Shown: positions 49,301 through 59,222 of the stretch, piece after piece
Layout: each line of letters starts with the position of its first letter
How positions within the stretch are numbered: position 1 is the first letter of the stretch
Source: Gnetum montanum
Taxonomy: Eukaryota > Streptophyta > Gnetopsida > Gnetales > Gnetaceae
Direction of reading: 5' to 3'
Assembly: GCA_015680685.1 (NCBI GenBank)
Contig: MNCI01023951.1
Location: 62,001 to 126,000 of the forward strand
Length of the DNA stretch: 64,000 bases
The notes under the pieces: generated by a model
The model's input: only the letters and a program-made list of their open reading frames with translations
Database searches by the model: none
Told to the model about the DNA's origin: nothing
Position numbers and translations under genes: made by a program

Positions 49301-50729
49301 AGGTGATAGGATGATCCAAAGTCCACTCCTTATCTAGCCATCCAGAGTCTCTACACTTGGCAAAGAATCTAGCATAATGGATAGGGTAGTGTTGGATTTC
49401 AAATCCTAGTTGTCCTAGGACACCAGCACACACATTGCTGATGGAAGTAAATTCCTTTATGGCCATTTCGGCCATAGACAACATGTCCATATCACCTTGG
49501 AGACCATTAGCATCGATAAAAAACCTATATCACAGAATGTAGAAAATTTTTTGTACTTGACACAAAAATCAAACAACAGTTAGCACATCATGAAACCTTG
49601 AAAACACTTACCCGCCTACATAATACACGATGCTAGGTAGATTCTAAAAATAGGTCATGAGATGACGAGGCACGAATAGTGTGTTGTAGGCATGATAACA
49701 ATCAAACTTGGGCATCTCCCAGATCCAAGATAAACACCTCAAACCCTTGATGTTCTATTCGTGGTCTTTTCTTCTCACAGTCTTGATTGAGCCGTCCACC
49801 AGAAACATTAAGATGTCCTATGTTGACCCAACCAGTAGCGTCTCTAGAATGGTGGCAGTTGTCTCGGTCGGTAGATGTGACCAAATAATTACTCTAAAAT
49901 TACGCAAAAAAAACTTCAAGAACTCCTGTGTGCATTACCGAAACCAAACCACCTCTTCCCCTACACGAGCATGGGGAGGAGGAACATTGGCCGCAGGGAC
50001 ATGTAAATAGCACAGAACACCCACAATGTCCAAGACGATCAGGACGAGCCTTATCGTGATCCTTTACCATAAAGCACAGTACCATTAGAAAAAGAAATTT
50101 AGACATAATAACAACGTCAAAACCAAACAAATCAAAAATGGCTCACAAAAATCCATTACATAACACCAGGGTTCTCATTATCTTGGCTCCTAGAAAATCA
50201 CATGTTACACAAGAGATGCATTACCAAAATCACCCAAACCCTTGCAACGGTGCAAGGCCTGTCTCCGACAACGACGATAAAATTAACACCGCATATTACC
50301 CTAGCATAACATGCAACCATTACAGGCAAGGAAATGAAACCCCATTTGCACTATGCAAAGATACAGTACTTAGACTCCTCACCAGTTATGCATTGTGTTT
50401 GTACGATATTACCCAAGATCACCCAAACCCTTGCGACGGTGCAAGGTCTATCTTTGACAATGGTGAAAGGGGTAATATTACAAACTCAATAGCATAACTA
50501 AACATACAAGTATCAAATACCCAACACAATGCACATATTTGGAACAAATACAATACGACACTATGACAGCAAAAACAACAATCATATAAGGAAGGAGGAA
50601 AGCGACTTACTGGGTGAGTGGAGTAGCCTCCCTTGTTTTGACTCATGCCTTTGAAATTTGTCCCAAGATTTCCTCTACTTCATCGATCCTCACCAACTTT
50701 GTATGTTTGCATTTGATCTTTGATGCCAT
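46304..50729 (-). pseudogene. Antisense spliced gene inside E5 (copy 2)
   Basis: This gene of unknown function is transcribed opposite to E5. Exons read on the - strand: 50729-50611 (ATG start MASKIKCKHTKLVRIDEVEE, then donor CAG|TAAG or CCA|GTAAGT); about 49900-49612 (FLVDG ... MPKFDCYHAYNTLFV, then GTAAGTG); 49524-49250 (FFIDANGLQGDMDML, then GTAAGTT); 49143-48340 (EVTMIASGHEASSLFFHYGN; VFADFFGVPFD; WIMWEV); about 47960-47769 (acidic, ends RFVA, then GTAAGTT); 47633-47460 (NWGKFLDKFAFMKGIINDMI); 47409-46550 (LRWDPKEL; WTYMEKGKVKAGIDLGDTVW); 46510-46304 (acidic tail with repeated PHEE). Stops occur at a few places, each one C-to-T change from CAA, CAG or CGA. The fold around VHVSF...FGVPFD loosely recalls a plant transposon-associated domain; this is inference. 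Confidence 0.78.
50226..50490. repeat. Local duplication with 189-bp spacing
   Basis: The stretch atcacccaaacccttgcaac at 50229 recurs at 50418 (atcacccaaacccttgcgac) with about 60 bp of following similarity (ggtgcaaggcctgtct versus ggtgcaaggtctatct). It lies in the presumed first intron of the antisense gene. Confidence 0.75.
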
Positions 50730-51179
50730 GGCTATGCCTGAACAATCTTCGCAAAATTGCCTACTTACGCTTTCCTTTTGCTTCATCCTAACTCAACGTC
50801 GTGACGTTTATGGTTTACTTTGAGGAAAAATTATCTACTTATGAATGTGATGGTGAAAACTTGCTTTTTTTTTTATGTCCGATCAATGCAAAAATTTTCC
50901 AAAATATAGACATGTCAGTTTGACATGAAGCATGAAAATCACACCATTAAACTTGTAGATATCACATTGATGATAGTTTGAAAGGACCCTAAACTAACGC
51001 ATAGCTTATTGTCTCATAATCCGGTCGCATTAACTACTGTCTGCAAAATATCCTAAATTAGCTGTCTTGACACGCTAGACACGCCACATTATACCTTTCA
51101 TCATAATTCGCAAAAAACTTACGCTAATACCTAGGAGACTTGGCTTGCTATTTTCTCGCAAATTGTGTATATTGTAACA

Positions 51180-51556
51180 GTTGGCTAAGACCTTAAACTG
51201 GCAACCTTTTAACACGTACTTCTAAACCCTTCTATCATTTCATCATGGTGACAAAAAATAATGTAAAAACTTCCATTCTTACTGGTTTTGCAGGTCAAAT
51301 TTGCAAATGGACAAAGCTTTACTCACACCCCTAGCCATAACTGGCCCATACTGGAAACTTTTTAGGCAGCCTGATCTTGCAATGATAGGAACTGATGCTT
51401 TCTCCTATGACCTAACCATAGAAACCTCAAAAGTATCCCCAGAGTGGCTAGAACATTTGGCCTGAACCCTAGACTTGGAGGCTGGTGATGTGACCAAGGA
51501 CTCACTGAGGTCTCTATGGTTACGCACAAAAGTAAAAGTAAAACTCTAAAGGTTAG
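51180..51556 (+). other. E5 spacer end and lead-in to RT
   Basis: A fragment of the 85-bp array core (51185-51205) is followed by a good 3' splice site (cttactggttttgcag at about 51279-51294). A + strand frame MDKALLTPLAITGPYWKLFR (from 51309) then runs to about 51548 with one stop. It probably joins the RT frame in the polyprotein. The acceptor could mean that the sense RNA splices out the spacer; no convincing donor was found near the protease end. Confidence 0.5.
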
Positions 51557-52440
51557 TTACCTCCTTGACCAACAAACATAGAGAGACATATCTCGAGTTC
51601 TCCAAGATAACATCGCAGTGTTTGCATGGTCGTATGAACACATGTTAGGTTTAGACCTATAATTGATACAACACAACATCATGTTAAACCCAAGTATTAA
51701 AGCGGTTAGATAGAAAGCACAGAAGATTAAGCCCAAAATTGCGTTGGGAGTTCGTGATGAAATCACCAAGCTATATCAAGTTGGTTTCATCCACACGGTT
51801 GATTATTCAGATTGGGTATCAAACATTGTTGTTGTTTCTAAGAAAAAAAGAGGAATACGCATTTGTATAAACTTCCACAATCTGAACAAAGTAACGATTA
51901 AAGACAATTTCCCATTACCAAGTATTGACTAACTTATCGATACAATAGTTGACCACGTTTTACTATCCTTTATGGATGGGTTTTCAGGATATAATCAAAT
52001 CTGTATTAATCCAGAACATCAACTGACCAAAACTTTCATGACCCCTTGGAGAACTTTTTGTTATATCATGATGCCCTTTGGGCTAAAAAATGCTGGGGAA
52101 ACTTATCAACACGCCATGACATATATCTTTAGAAATTACCTCTTAGAGAGATTAAACGACTATGTAGATGACATACCTATTAAATCTAAGAAGTAGGAAT
52201 ATCACTCAAAAGACCTAAAGTTAATCCTTAAACAATGTCTCAGGCACAACCTACAGCTCAACCCCAAAAAATGTGTATTTGGAGTCAACATTGAACGCAT
52301 GTTGGGGTTTTTAGTATCGGAGGTTGGCATACGAGTTGACCTCGACAAGGTTAAGGCCATCATTAACCTAGCACCACCTATGAACCTCAAAGAATTGTGT
52401 GGGTTGTAGGGTAGATTACAGTTTATCAAGAGGTTCATCT
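51557..52440 (+). pseudogene. E5 reverse transcriptase
   Basis: The lead-in NIAVFAWSYEHMLGLDL is followed by GVRDEITKLYQVGFIHTVDY (51744), then RICINFHNLNKVTIKDNFPL, FMDGFSGYNQICINPE, and the palm with MMPFGLKNAGETYQHAMT and the catalytic YVDDIPIKS (about 52158-52184). It ends NLKELCGL before a TAG. Stops lie at 51930, 52194 and 52408. The sequence is nearly parallel to E1 and E2. Confidence 0.88.
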
Positions 52441-52479
52441 AAAAGCTAATAGACAAATTACATCCTATGAAACATTTTC

Positions 52480-52871
52480 TCAAGAAGGGAGTTAACTTCA
52501 AATGGACCAAGGACTGCCAATGTGCATTTGAAAACCTAAAGAAAGAGCTGCTACATTTGCCAAGGGTTTTTCCACCATAGAGGGATCATCCTTTCTACAT
52601 CTACTTGGTAAGTTCAGATGTGTCTATAGCTGCATTGTTGTGTCAAAAAAGGGACGACAGGTTAGAAATCCCTATCTATTATCTAGGTCACACTCTATTT
52701 GCATACGAAATGAGGTACAATGAAGTAGAGTGTAAATTTTTGGCATTGGTGTTTGCACTCAAAAAATGTAGATACTATCCAAGTTAACATAATTTGCAAG
52801 AACAACATTCTACATGCAGTCACAAAAAATTTATACGAGAGTAGCAGAATAGCCCATTGGAAAGCCATCAT
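52480..52871 (+). pseudogene. E5 RNase H, cut by the pararetrovirus
   Basis: RNase H blocks FYIYLVSSDVSIAALLCQK, IPIYYLGHTLFAYEMRYNEV and LALVFALKKCRYY are readable. The frame ends in SSRIAHWKAII at 52871, where E1 and E2 continue but here pararetroviral sequence starts. The rest of E5 must lie on the far side of the viral insert. Confidence 0.82.
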
Positions 52872-53286
52872 TTGAATGCAGATGAAATAACAGAACAGAA
52901 CAGAGATGCCAAAACAAATCATTTTATTGTACACACAACAACATTTACAGAACTGAAAGGAATGCTTGCTCTGGAGTGAGACGCATCACAGAACAATCTC
53001 TCTTTCAGTGGCGGAGAGAATGCTTAGTTTCTGAGCAATGAGCATCAAGAAACTGATATCTTCTCCTTACAACTACTTGCAGAAACAAACTCACACTTGC
53101 AGAAAACAAACTCACACTTGCAGAACACTCGACTCACTTATGCTACTTACTTCTGCGATATATTAACACACACACACACACTGCTATTTATAGCTTACAA
53201 ACCGCCTTACAATAATGGATGCCAACTGGGAAGATCTACTTTTTAGGATTCGGATCCACTTTAAGAGATTGTGGAAGATAACTTTT
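52872..53286 (-). promoter_or_regulatory. Pararetroviral promoter, RNA end and poly(A) region
   Basis: Downstream of the last ORF, the - strand has a TATA box ctataaatag (53193-53184) followed by a (gt)n run. A twofold repeat of ctgcaagtgtgagtttgttt lies at about 53085-53130, and a poly(A) signal AATAAA at 52928-52923. The order TATA, about 260 bp, AATAAA gives a terminally redundant RNA as in caulimovirids. RNA made from this promoter would run leftwards into E5. Confidence 0.75.
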
Positions 53287-54243
53287 TTATCGTGACGGAG
53301 GACTGTTTGGGCCGAGGTCTACATCATCTCCATTAGAATCAACTGCATGGTTGTGGAACTCATTAGAGCTATAATCATATCGTCCAGGAGAATCTGAAGG
53401 CGTGCTCTCAGTACTAGCATTGGATTCTTCTGAGTGGAGTCCAGCTAGATAAAGTTTGGACTCACATCCTCCTGCAGCTCGATATTCATCAATGTGGCGA
53501 TCGAGATAATATAATTCTAATGTGTACGGTACTTTAAGATGGACATGACAGTGGTGCTGGATGTCATAAGCATTTTCAGTGTACACATCTTGGTGAAAAG
53601 CCTGTCCCCATGTGTTTTGCCAGTCTATCCTTTTGGCGATGCATGTGACAAGGAAATAAACAGGACTGGAGGCCATATGAAGAAAATACCATGCCATAGT
53701 CGTTGCACTTCCATAGAATGCAAAATCACCATGATGATCAGCCAAATTGGCTCTGAGATACCCTGGATAATTTGGAGGAAGGTGAACAGGGGCATGACCG
53801 AATTTTTCCCACCATGACCAGAACATTTCGGAATCAGTGGATGGCATTGTTTGAGGATTAAATTCAATACGGTACATATGAAAATCACTGGGTTGATAAT
53901 AGGGCCAGCTAAGACATTCAGTTATGTACCAGTTTTCAAAATCTAGACTATTGATTTTTACATCTGTGGCCAAATGGATATAAGGAGTAGGAATAGTGGT
54001 TCTACGATTTAAGAGAGCAGGAGAATTATAGGCTGTAAAGACCCTTTGCGTTATGGATGACCCAGAAGGATGCGCATGGGTTCAGGTACAAAAATCATCC
54101 CAACTTGCTTGATACCGGCTAGTTTCAGCAAAATATTGAGAAAAACTAAGAAAACATTCATTAGGTAAACATGGACGCAAACACCTAGAAGAACGAAGAG
54201 TCCATCCTTCGCTTCTTAATAATTCTGCACAATATTCAAACAT
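53287..54243 (-). pseudogene. Pararetroviral 3' ORF of unknown function
   Basis: This is a 318-codon frame from ATG at 54243-54241, broken only by a TGA at codon 54 (54084-54082). The ATG overlaps the end of the polymerase frame (atgtttga), the compact style of viral gene borders. The protein is rich in Trp, Tyr and Pro (for example CLSWPYYQPSDFHMY and FWSWWEKFGHAPVH). Its C-terminal 60 residues are Ser/Asp-rich and probably disordered. No domain was recognised. By position it matches the slot of the inclusion-body/transactivator gene of some caulimovirids, but I see no sequence evidence for that. Confidence 0.75.
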
Positions 54244-55530
54244 TAGTAGAACCAGAGAATTGGAATTCTCTAGTTAAAAAATCTGCTAAACAATTTTTAT
54301 GTCCTTCTACATACTCACTATCAAACTCAAAATTAGCTAAAAATAAACTCCATCGGATTAGCCGTGTATGAGCCACTTCCGAAAGGTTTTTGGATTCTAG
54401 ATACTTATCAAAATGTTTTAATCACTCCTGACGATGAAACGTTGTGGTTGGAGGAATAAATGAAATTTTTCAATGCCCTTAACAATGGCTAGAAGTTCTT
54501 TATGAGGACTGTGATATTTTTGTTGTGCTTAATTGAACTTACCAGAAGCATATCTACAAATCCTAATCGTACGATTTTGCTCTTGTTTTAAGGTAGCACC
54601 CCAAAAACACTCAGAGGTATCGGTTTCAAGGATAAACTTACCTTCTCCTGGGAGAAATAATGGAGGAAATTCTTGGCAAGCTTGTTTGATCTTCTTGACA
54701 GCCTCAGTGCATGCATTGGTCCATGGAGGAGAATGTTTTTGTAATAATACATTTAACACATCACGTTCCTTAGCTATATCTTTAAAAAAACCAGAAACAT
54801 AGTTAATGCAGCCTAAAAATCGTTGTATCTGGACCTTATTTTCTAAGATATCAGGAAACTTAATAATACTTTGTATTATATGTGATTGTAATTTTGTAAT
54901 AACGACAGAGATTTCTAAACCTAAAAACTCTATGTTAGATTGTCCAATCTTCATCTTTGTTTGTGAAAGGACAAGACCGTTTTTATCTATAAGGTCAGAA
55001 AAAATGGGTAAATGCTCTATATGTTCTTGTACTGATTTACTGAGAACTAAAATGTCATCTATATAGGCTAATATAAACAGATAAGAATGGAAAATGGAGT
55101 CCATCATCTTTTGGAAAATGGACGGTGCAGTTTTGATGCCGAACAGTAAGACATTCCATTCATATAATCCGCCGGGTACTGTGAATGCCGTTTTCCAATG
55201 ATTAGATTCCTGAACCTGGATCTGCCAAAACCCTGATTTTAAATCAAATTTGGAATAAATATTAGTATGTGGTATTTTTTGAAATAAATCGTCTTTGTTT
55301 GGAATGGGATGTTGGACTGATTTAATAATATCATTCAGAGGTTTATAATTAACCACTAATCATTTTTTTCCTCTGACTAATTCAGCTCGTTTGTTTACAA
55401 AGAAAGCGGCGCAAGCAAACATACTGGTGCTCGGTCGGATTAAACCTCTTTGTAAATATTCTTGAATCTCTGATTCACATTCTTTTCTGAGACTAGGTGA
55501 CATTCCTATATGTTGTGTAGTAGCTTTTAC
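54236..55530 (-). pseudogene. Pararetroviral RT and RNase H, left copy
   Basis: RT begins after a TAA at the protease border and a TGA just upstream of LVVNYKPLND (55356). It contains YSKFDLKSGFWQIQVQES, the LFGIKTAPSIFQKMMDS block and the catalytic YIDDILVLS (about 55067-55041). The connection IQRFLGCINYVSGFF follows. RNase H starts ILETDTSECFWGATL (Asp present). Another TAA lies at 54529. It ends CLADFLTREFQ and TGA at 54238-54236. This arrangement and the sequence style are caulimovirid, not Ty3. Confidence 0.9.
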
Positions 55531-56025
55531 TTATACTCCATCTTGTAATTCAATCTGACACCAATGTTCTTTCTTGTGACGAAAAATAGTAGGGTCATCA
55601 TTTGCAAATTGGAGTAATTGATTTTTTATGTCTTCAAAACTTGGTTGATGTTTTTCTATTTGGTTGACAATCCAAGTTTCTCTTTTTTGGTTATATTTTT
55701 GGGTTTTTTGATGTTTAAATTGTTGTCTAGCATTTATCCTAGAAAACTTATATTGATCTAATTGGATAGATTGTTTAGTAATAGTAATGTCAAAATTTTG
55801 TAAATTGTCGGATCCTATTAAACAATCATAAGATGGTAAGGGAAATTGACAGACTATAAAATAAACTATTTTTCTATCAGGCATTAAAATAGGTAACTTG
55901 GCTTGCTTTGTCAATAACCTTTTTTGGGTGTTAAAGGAAATATGAGATGGTTCCTTGTCTTCCCAAAAACAAAGAGGAATTATTTCTTCTCTAGCAAGAG
56001 ATACCTCTATGCCTGTGTCAAACAA
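55531..56025 (-). pseudogene. Pararetroviral aspartic protease, left copy
   Basis: The active site reads FDTGIEVSLAREE; the right copy has DTGA. The hydrophobic block PSYDCLIGSDNLQ follows. It lies in the same frame as the RT downstream, and the first codon (TTG) is only the edge of an open stretch, not a start. The protease would release the capsid and polymerase parts. Confidence 0.85.
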
Positions 56026-57086
56026 ATAATCTATTTGATACTTATGATATCTAGGCCATGATATAATAAAAGAACATGCAGGTAAGATTGGTCGTGAAGT
56101 ATTACAGTTTACTTCTAGAATTATGCTTACCTGTTTTGTTTCCTTCTCATATTCTGCTTGTTGCCAACTCTCTTCTTGTTTTTCTAAGTGTTCAAGTTCC
56201 TCTGAGGCCTATTGGAGATACTTCTTGAGTTGTTTGATGTGAAACTGTCGCCACATAGAAGTTTGTACGTCTGGTGTAACTTCTCTAGCTTCATTATGTG
56301 GTGTTTGTGTTTCATCTTCAAACTCTACTACATTTGGGTTCTGGGAATCTTGATATATATCAAATGATTCTTCAAGAATTTTCTTATGTGTTTCTATCTC
56401 ATTCCATTTAGATTTTACTTTGTGTTTGTAGGCCCTAAATTTATGCAAGTCTTCTAAAGGAACTTTTTGCCATTTCTTTTCTAATTGGCGTAGTTGGCTT
56501 TTTAACATAGAATATGTCGGATCTTTTTCATAGAGATCATCACTCTCTGATTCTTCATTCATATAAATATGATACATATATCCTGAAGAATCTATGTCAT
56601 AATCTACAGTGCCTAGCTCGTTGGGGTAATCAGGAATGTCTTCAAATTCCATTTCACTGGAATATTGATCTGAAGACTCTAAGTAAATATTCCCATTTGA
56701 AAATGATAAGTCAGAATCATATGTTAGGAAAAAATCATCTTCCGTAATTTTCATTGTTTCAATGAAATTGATGCATTGAGGATGATTATCCTTCTTTGGG
56801 CATTGGCTAGAATAATGCTTCCCTGAATAAATGAAACATCTGACTTCCTTGTTTTTATATGGCCCTTATTTTTGTTTAAACATACCTTTAAAAGGTTTTT
56901 GTGGCCAATTCTTGCATTTGATTTTTGGCTAGAATTTCTTTTCCAAACCTTCTTTCGTTTAGTATATTTCTGTGATGTACGTTGTGTAGGTTTACATACA
57001 CATGGCTCAGACAGTTGTTTTCTATTCTTAATTAGCTATCCAAAATTATCTTCAGGACACATTTCTAAACATAAATCTTTACCTAT
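56026..57086 (-). pseudogene. Pararetroviral zinc knuckle and acidic linker, left copy
   Basis: A basic stretch and a CCHC-like knuckle lie at about 56850-56810; in this copy the second Cys is Tyr. Then comes an acidic, Tyr/Ser-rich linker (56754-56209) with a coiled-coil-like part (LKSQLRQLEKKWQKV). A one-base loss in an A run near 56925 shifts the frame upstream of the knuckle. A TAA lies at about 56867 and a TAG at 56211-56209. Confidence 0.75.
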
Positions 57087-58475
57087 TTATTTAGTTAAAG
57101 ATCCTACTAATTTCTGTGTTTTTTGCTGGACACACAGATCCATTGTGACTTTTTCAAGGAATTGGCGGATGGCACTAAAAATCATTTCCTCGAGATCCTT
57201 TTCTTCATGTTGAAGTTGAGCTCGATAATAACTCGCAAAAGGCATTGGAAGACATCCTAAGAGATGTTCTTTTGCACCTACGTCATGTATGAGTTCTCCA
57301 TAGTAATACCATTCTCCCATGATGTCAAGGAATGGAGACATGTCCTGGATTTTGTGTAATCTTGAACTATAAAACAAAGTCCTATACGCACTATCCCTAT
57401 CAACTTTGTTACCTAAGAATTCTTTAGTGATGGCGTTTAAGAAAATAACATGCGGGTTATTTAATAACTTTTTACGTACGGGAGCCTCTATGAAATTCCA
57501 CCAACGCTTCAACATACCTTCGAAATTTAACGTTGCATTAAGTATGGCATGTTCATATGTTTTCTTTTCTAAGACAATTTTTCTAGCGATAAAGCCACTA
57601 ATTTTATCAATCTCTTTTTGTCTTTCTCTAATTGACTTGTTGTCCATACTAAAATATGGTGGTGGTTTCTCCAACGTCTTTCGGATTTGCATAGCTGTTA
57701 AGTCTTTAGGATCTTGGAAGATCATACCTTGTTTTGTCAGTAATTTTTTCTCTTCATCATCTAAAGATCCTTCACTACCGATATACAGAGTTTCATTATC
57801 CTCTTCGTTAGCATTAATTTCTTCCTCCTCTTTTTTCCCTTTTTCAAATTTTGGAATTGTATGCACGGGTCGTCTTTTTGGTACATAAGTTGTTGTTGAT
57901 TTCTTCTTTCTTTCCTTAGGAGGAGTAATTCGTGGTGAATCTATATAAAGACCTTCTAAATGGGTAGGATTCTTTTTCTTTTCTTTCTTCTTAGAATTCT
58001 CTATTTTTGTTTTAGGAACCCATATTTTATGCAAATATTTTACGTCTTTTTGCACCTCTTTTACTTCTGCATATGTCATCAAGTTCTGGTCACTAACATA
58101 GGATAACTTATGGTTAGTCCAGTTGTGAAGTTTAATGACATCAGAAGGCTGTTCTACTGATGTTTTATATTGCACCATATGTGCTACTTCTTTTGGTTCT
58201 TCCGTATTCATGTTGATCCTTAATAACTCATCACACTCAACACACCTAATGTCATGATCTACCTTATGTAGATTCTTATGTGTACAACTTTGTGATGGTT
58301 TATTTGAGCATGACACATCATCATCAGAACTAGATGTAGAGGCATCTTCTAGAACCATTTTTCCTTTTTGATCTATTTCTGATTGTTCAGTAATGGTTAC
58401 TGGTTTTTCTCCCTTCTGTTTAATGACTCTCCTAGGATCTAAAGTGATACCTAGTTCTTTGAACATTTTTCCCAT
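57087..58475 (-). pseudogene. Pararetroviral capsid region, left copy
   Basis: This is a 462-codon open frame. Near residues 64-81 is a Cys/His cluster (C-x-H-x3-H-x3-H-x3-C-x2-C). Next comes a K/E-rich charged region, then a helical C-terminal part with MLKRWWNFIEAPVRKKLLNN and SYRAQLQHEEKDLEEM-like blocks. Position between movement protein and zinc knuckle identifies it as capsid-like; the sequence itself was not matched. It ends at a TAA that is also present in the right copy. In frame with it upstream is the movement protein. Confidence 0.75.
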
Positions 58476-58492
58476 TTTTTGGATTTTTTCTT

Positions 58493-58819
58493 CCTATTCT
58501 TCATAAGATGATTTCTTTTTAAACAGGAGTAATGGTTTTGTTGGTTTAACATGTTTGGGAGCCAATGGATCATAAGGTAAGAGTTTTGGTGGTTGTAACT
58601 CTACATAATATCTTCGAGATTTGGATGATCACACTCACTAAAATGCATAGATTGGAATGATTCAAATGTGTGCAAGGAGGATTTGGGATAGAAATCTTTT
58701 TGGCATGGAGGTGGTGGCAACATACTAGCATTCGAGGAGGAGCAATAGTTAGATAAACGTTGAATATATGAGAAAGTAGAATTAGAACCTGGAGTTGGTC
58801 TTCTAGAAGAACTCGCCAT
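58493..58819 (-). pseudogene. Movement protein, left copy (580-bp internal deletion)
   Basis: ATG at 58819-58817 starts MASSSRRPTPGSNSTFSYIQ. At about residue 64 the sequence jumps directly to what is 580 bp further on in the right copy (missing: equivalent of 59416-59995). The jump is at a 3-bp repeat (atc), shifts the frame and leaves a 72-codon remnant. Nearly the whole transport domain is lost. Confidence 0.88.
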
Positions 58820-59222
58820 GAGACACGCCTACTCTACGTTTAGCTTCTGGCTTGCACGACTTACTCGCCTGTCCGTCGGCCGTTACTGCGTGGCTTACAG
58901 CACTGCAAGAATGATCTTACGAGCAACCCTCGCGTCCACCCTGGGCTATGAATGACGAAGAACCGCAACAAGGCTTCGATACCACCCTCAAAGTACGCAG
59001 TGCTTATGCAAAACTAACACATACACACACTTGAATGTAGATGAAATACTTTGAGGGTGGTATCAGAGCCTTGTTGCGGTTCGTCCTCATTCATAGCCCG
59101 AGGTGGACGCTAGGGTTGCTCATAAGATCATTCTTGCAGTGCTGTAAGCCACGCAGTAATGGCCGACGTACAGGCAAGTAAGTCGTACAAGCCAGAAGCT
59201 GAATGCAGAGTAGGCGCGTCTC
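58820..59222. promoter_or_regulatory. Back-to-back leaders with tRNA-Met primer sites
   Basis: The left copy's PBS on - is tggtatcgaagc (58984-58973); the right copy's on + is TGGTATCAGAGC (59058-59069), the exact complement of plant initiator tRNA-Met, so the left one has two changes. About 150 nt of CpG-rich leader separate each PBS from the ATG. The inversion joint lies at about 59047, where both copies share tactttgaggg. Confidence 0.9.

Larger units (their letters stand above)
40140..52871 (+). mobile_element. E5: Tat-like Ty3/gypsy element with antisense gene
   Basis: E5 is a + strand element. It has a 5' LTR (left edge uncertain, right edge 41311), PBS (41318-41345), gag (41566-43470), protease (44489-45290) and an 85-bp tandem array (45430-46170). 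An antisense gene lies on the - strand (50729-46304), followed by RT (51557-52438) and RNase H (52480-52871), where a pararetrovirus interrupts it. It is the best-kept sister of E2 and keeps more CpG sites than E1 or E2, which suggests it is younger. Its 3' half must lie beyond the right end of the window. Confidence 0.85.
52872..59048 (-). mobile_element. Endogenous pararetrovirus, left copy (full unit, broken)
   Basis: A caulimovirid-like provirus reads from 59048 to 52872. It has a short leader with initiator tRNA-Met PBS (58984-58973), a deleted movement protein, capsid region, zinc knuckle, protease, RT-RNase H, a downstream 318-codon ORF, a TATA box and a poly(A) signal. The 18-bp ends (52872-52889 and 59031-59048) are the same with one mismatch, so the unit is one full circle opened near the PBS. 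It has several stops, one frameshift and a 580-bp deletion, so it cannot encode a virus. Confidence 0.9.

Noticed and set aside
53539-53888. Open frames on + and in a second - frame inside the 3' viral ORF
   Set aside because: They are shadows of the 54243-53287 frame, which is longer, starts at the polymerase end and fits the viral gene order.
57406-57888. 160-codon + frame inside the left viral capsid region (and its mirror at 60734-61216)
   Set aside because: It is antisense to the real capsid frame. It appears in both copies only because the copies are inverted duplicates.
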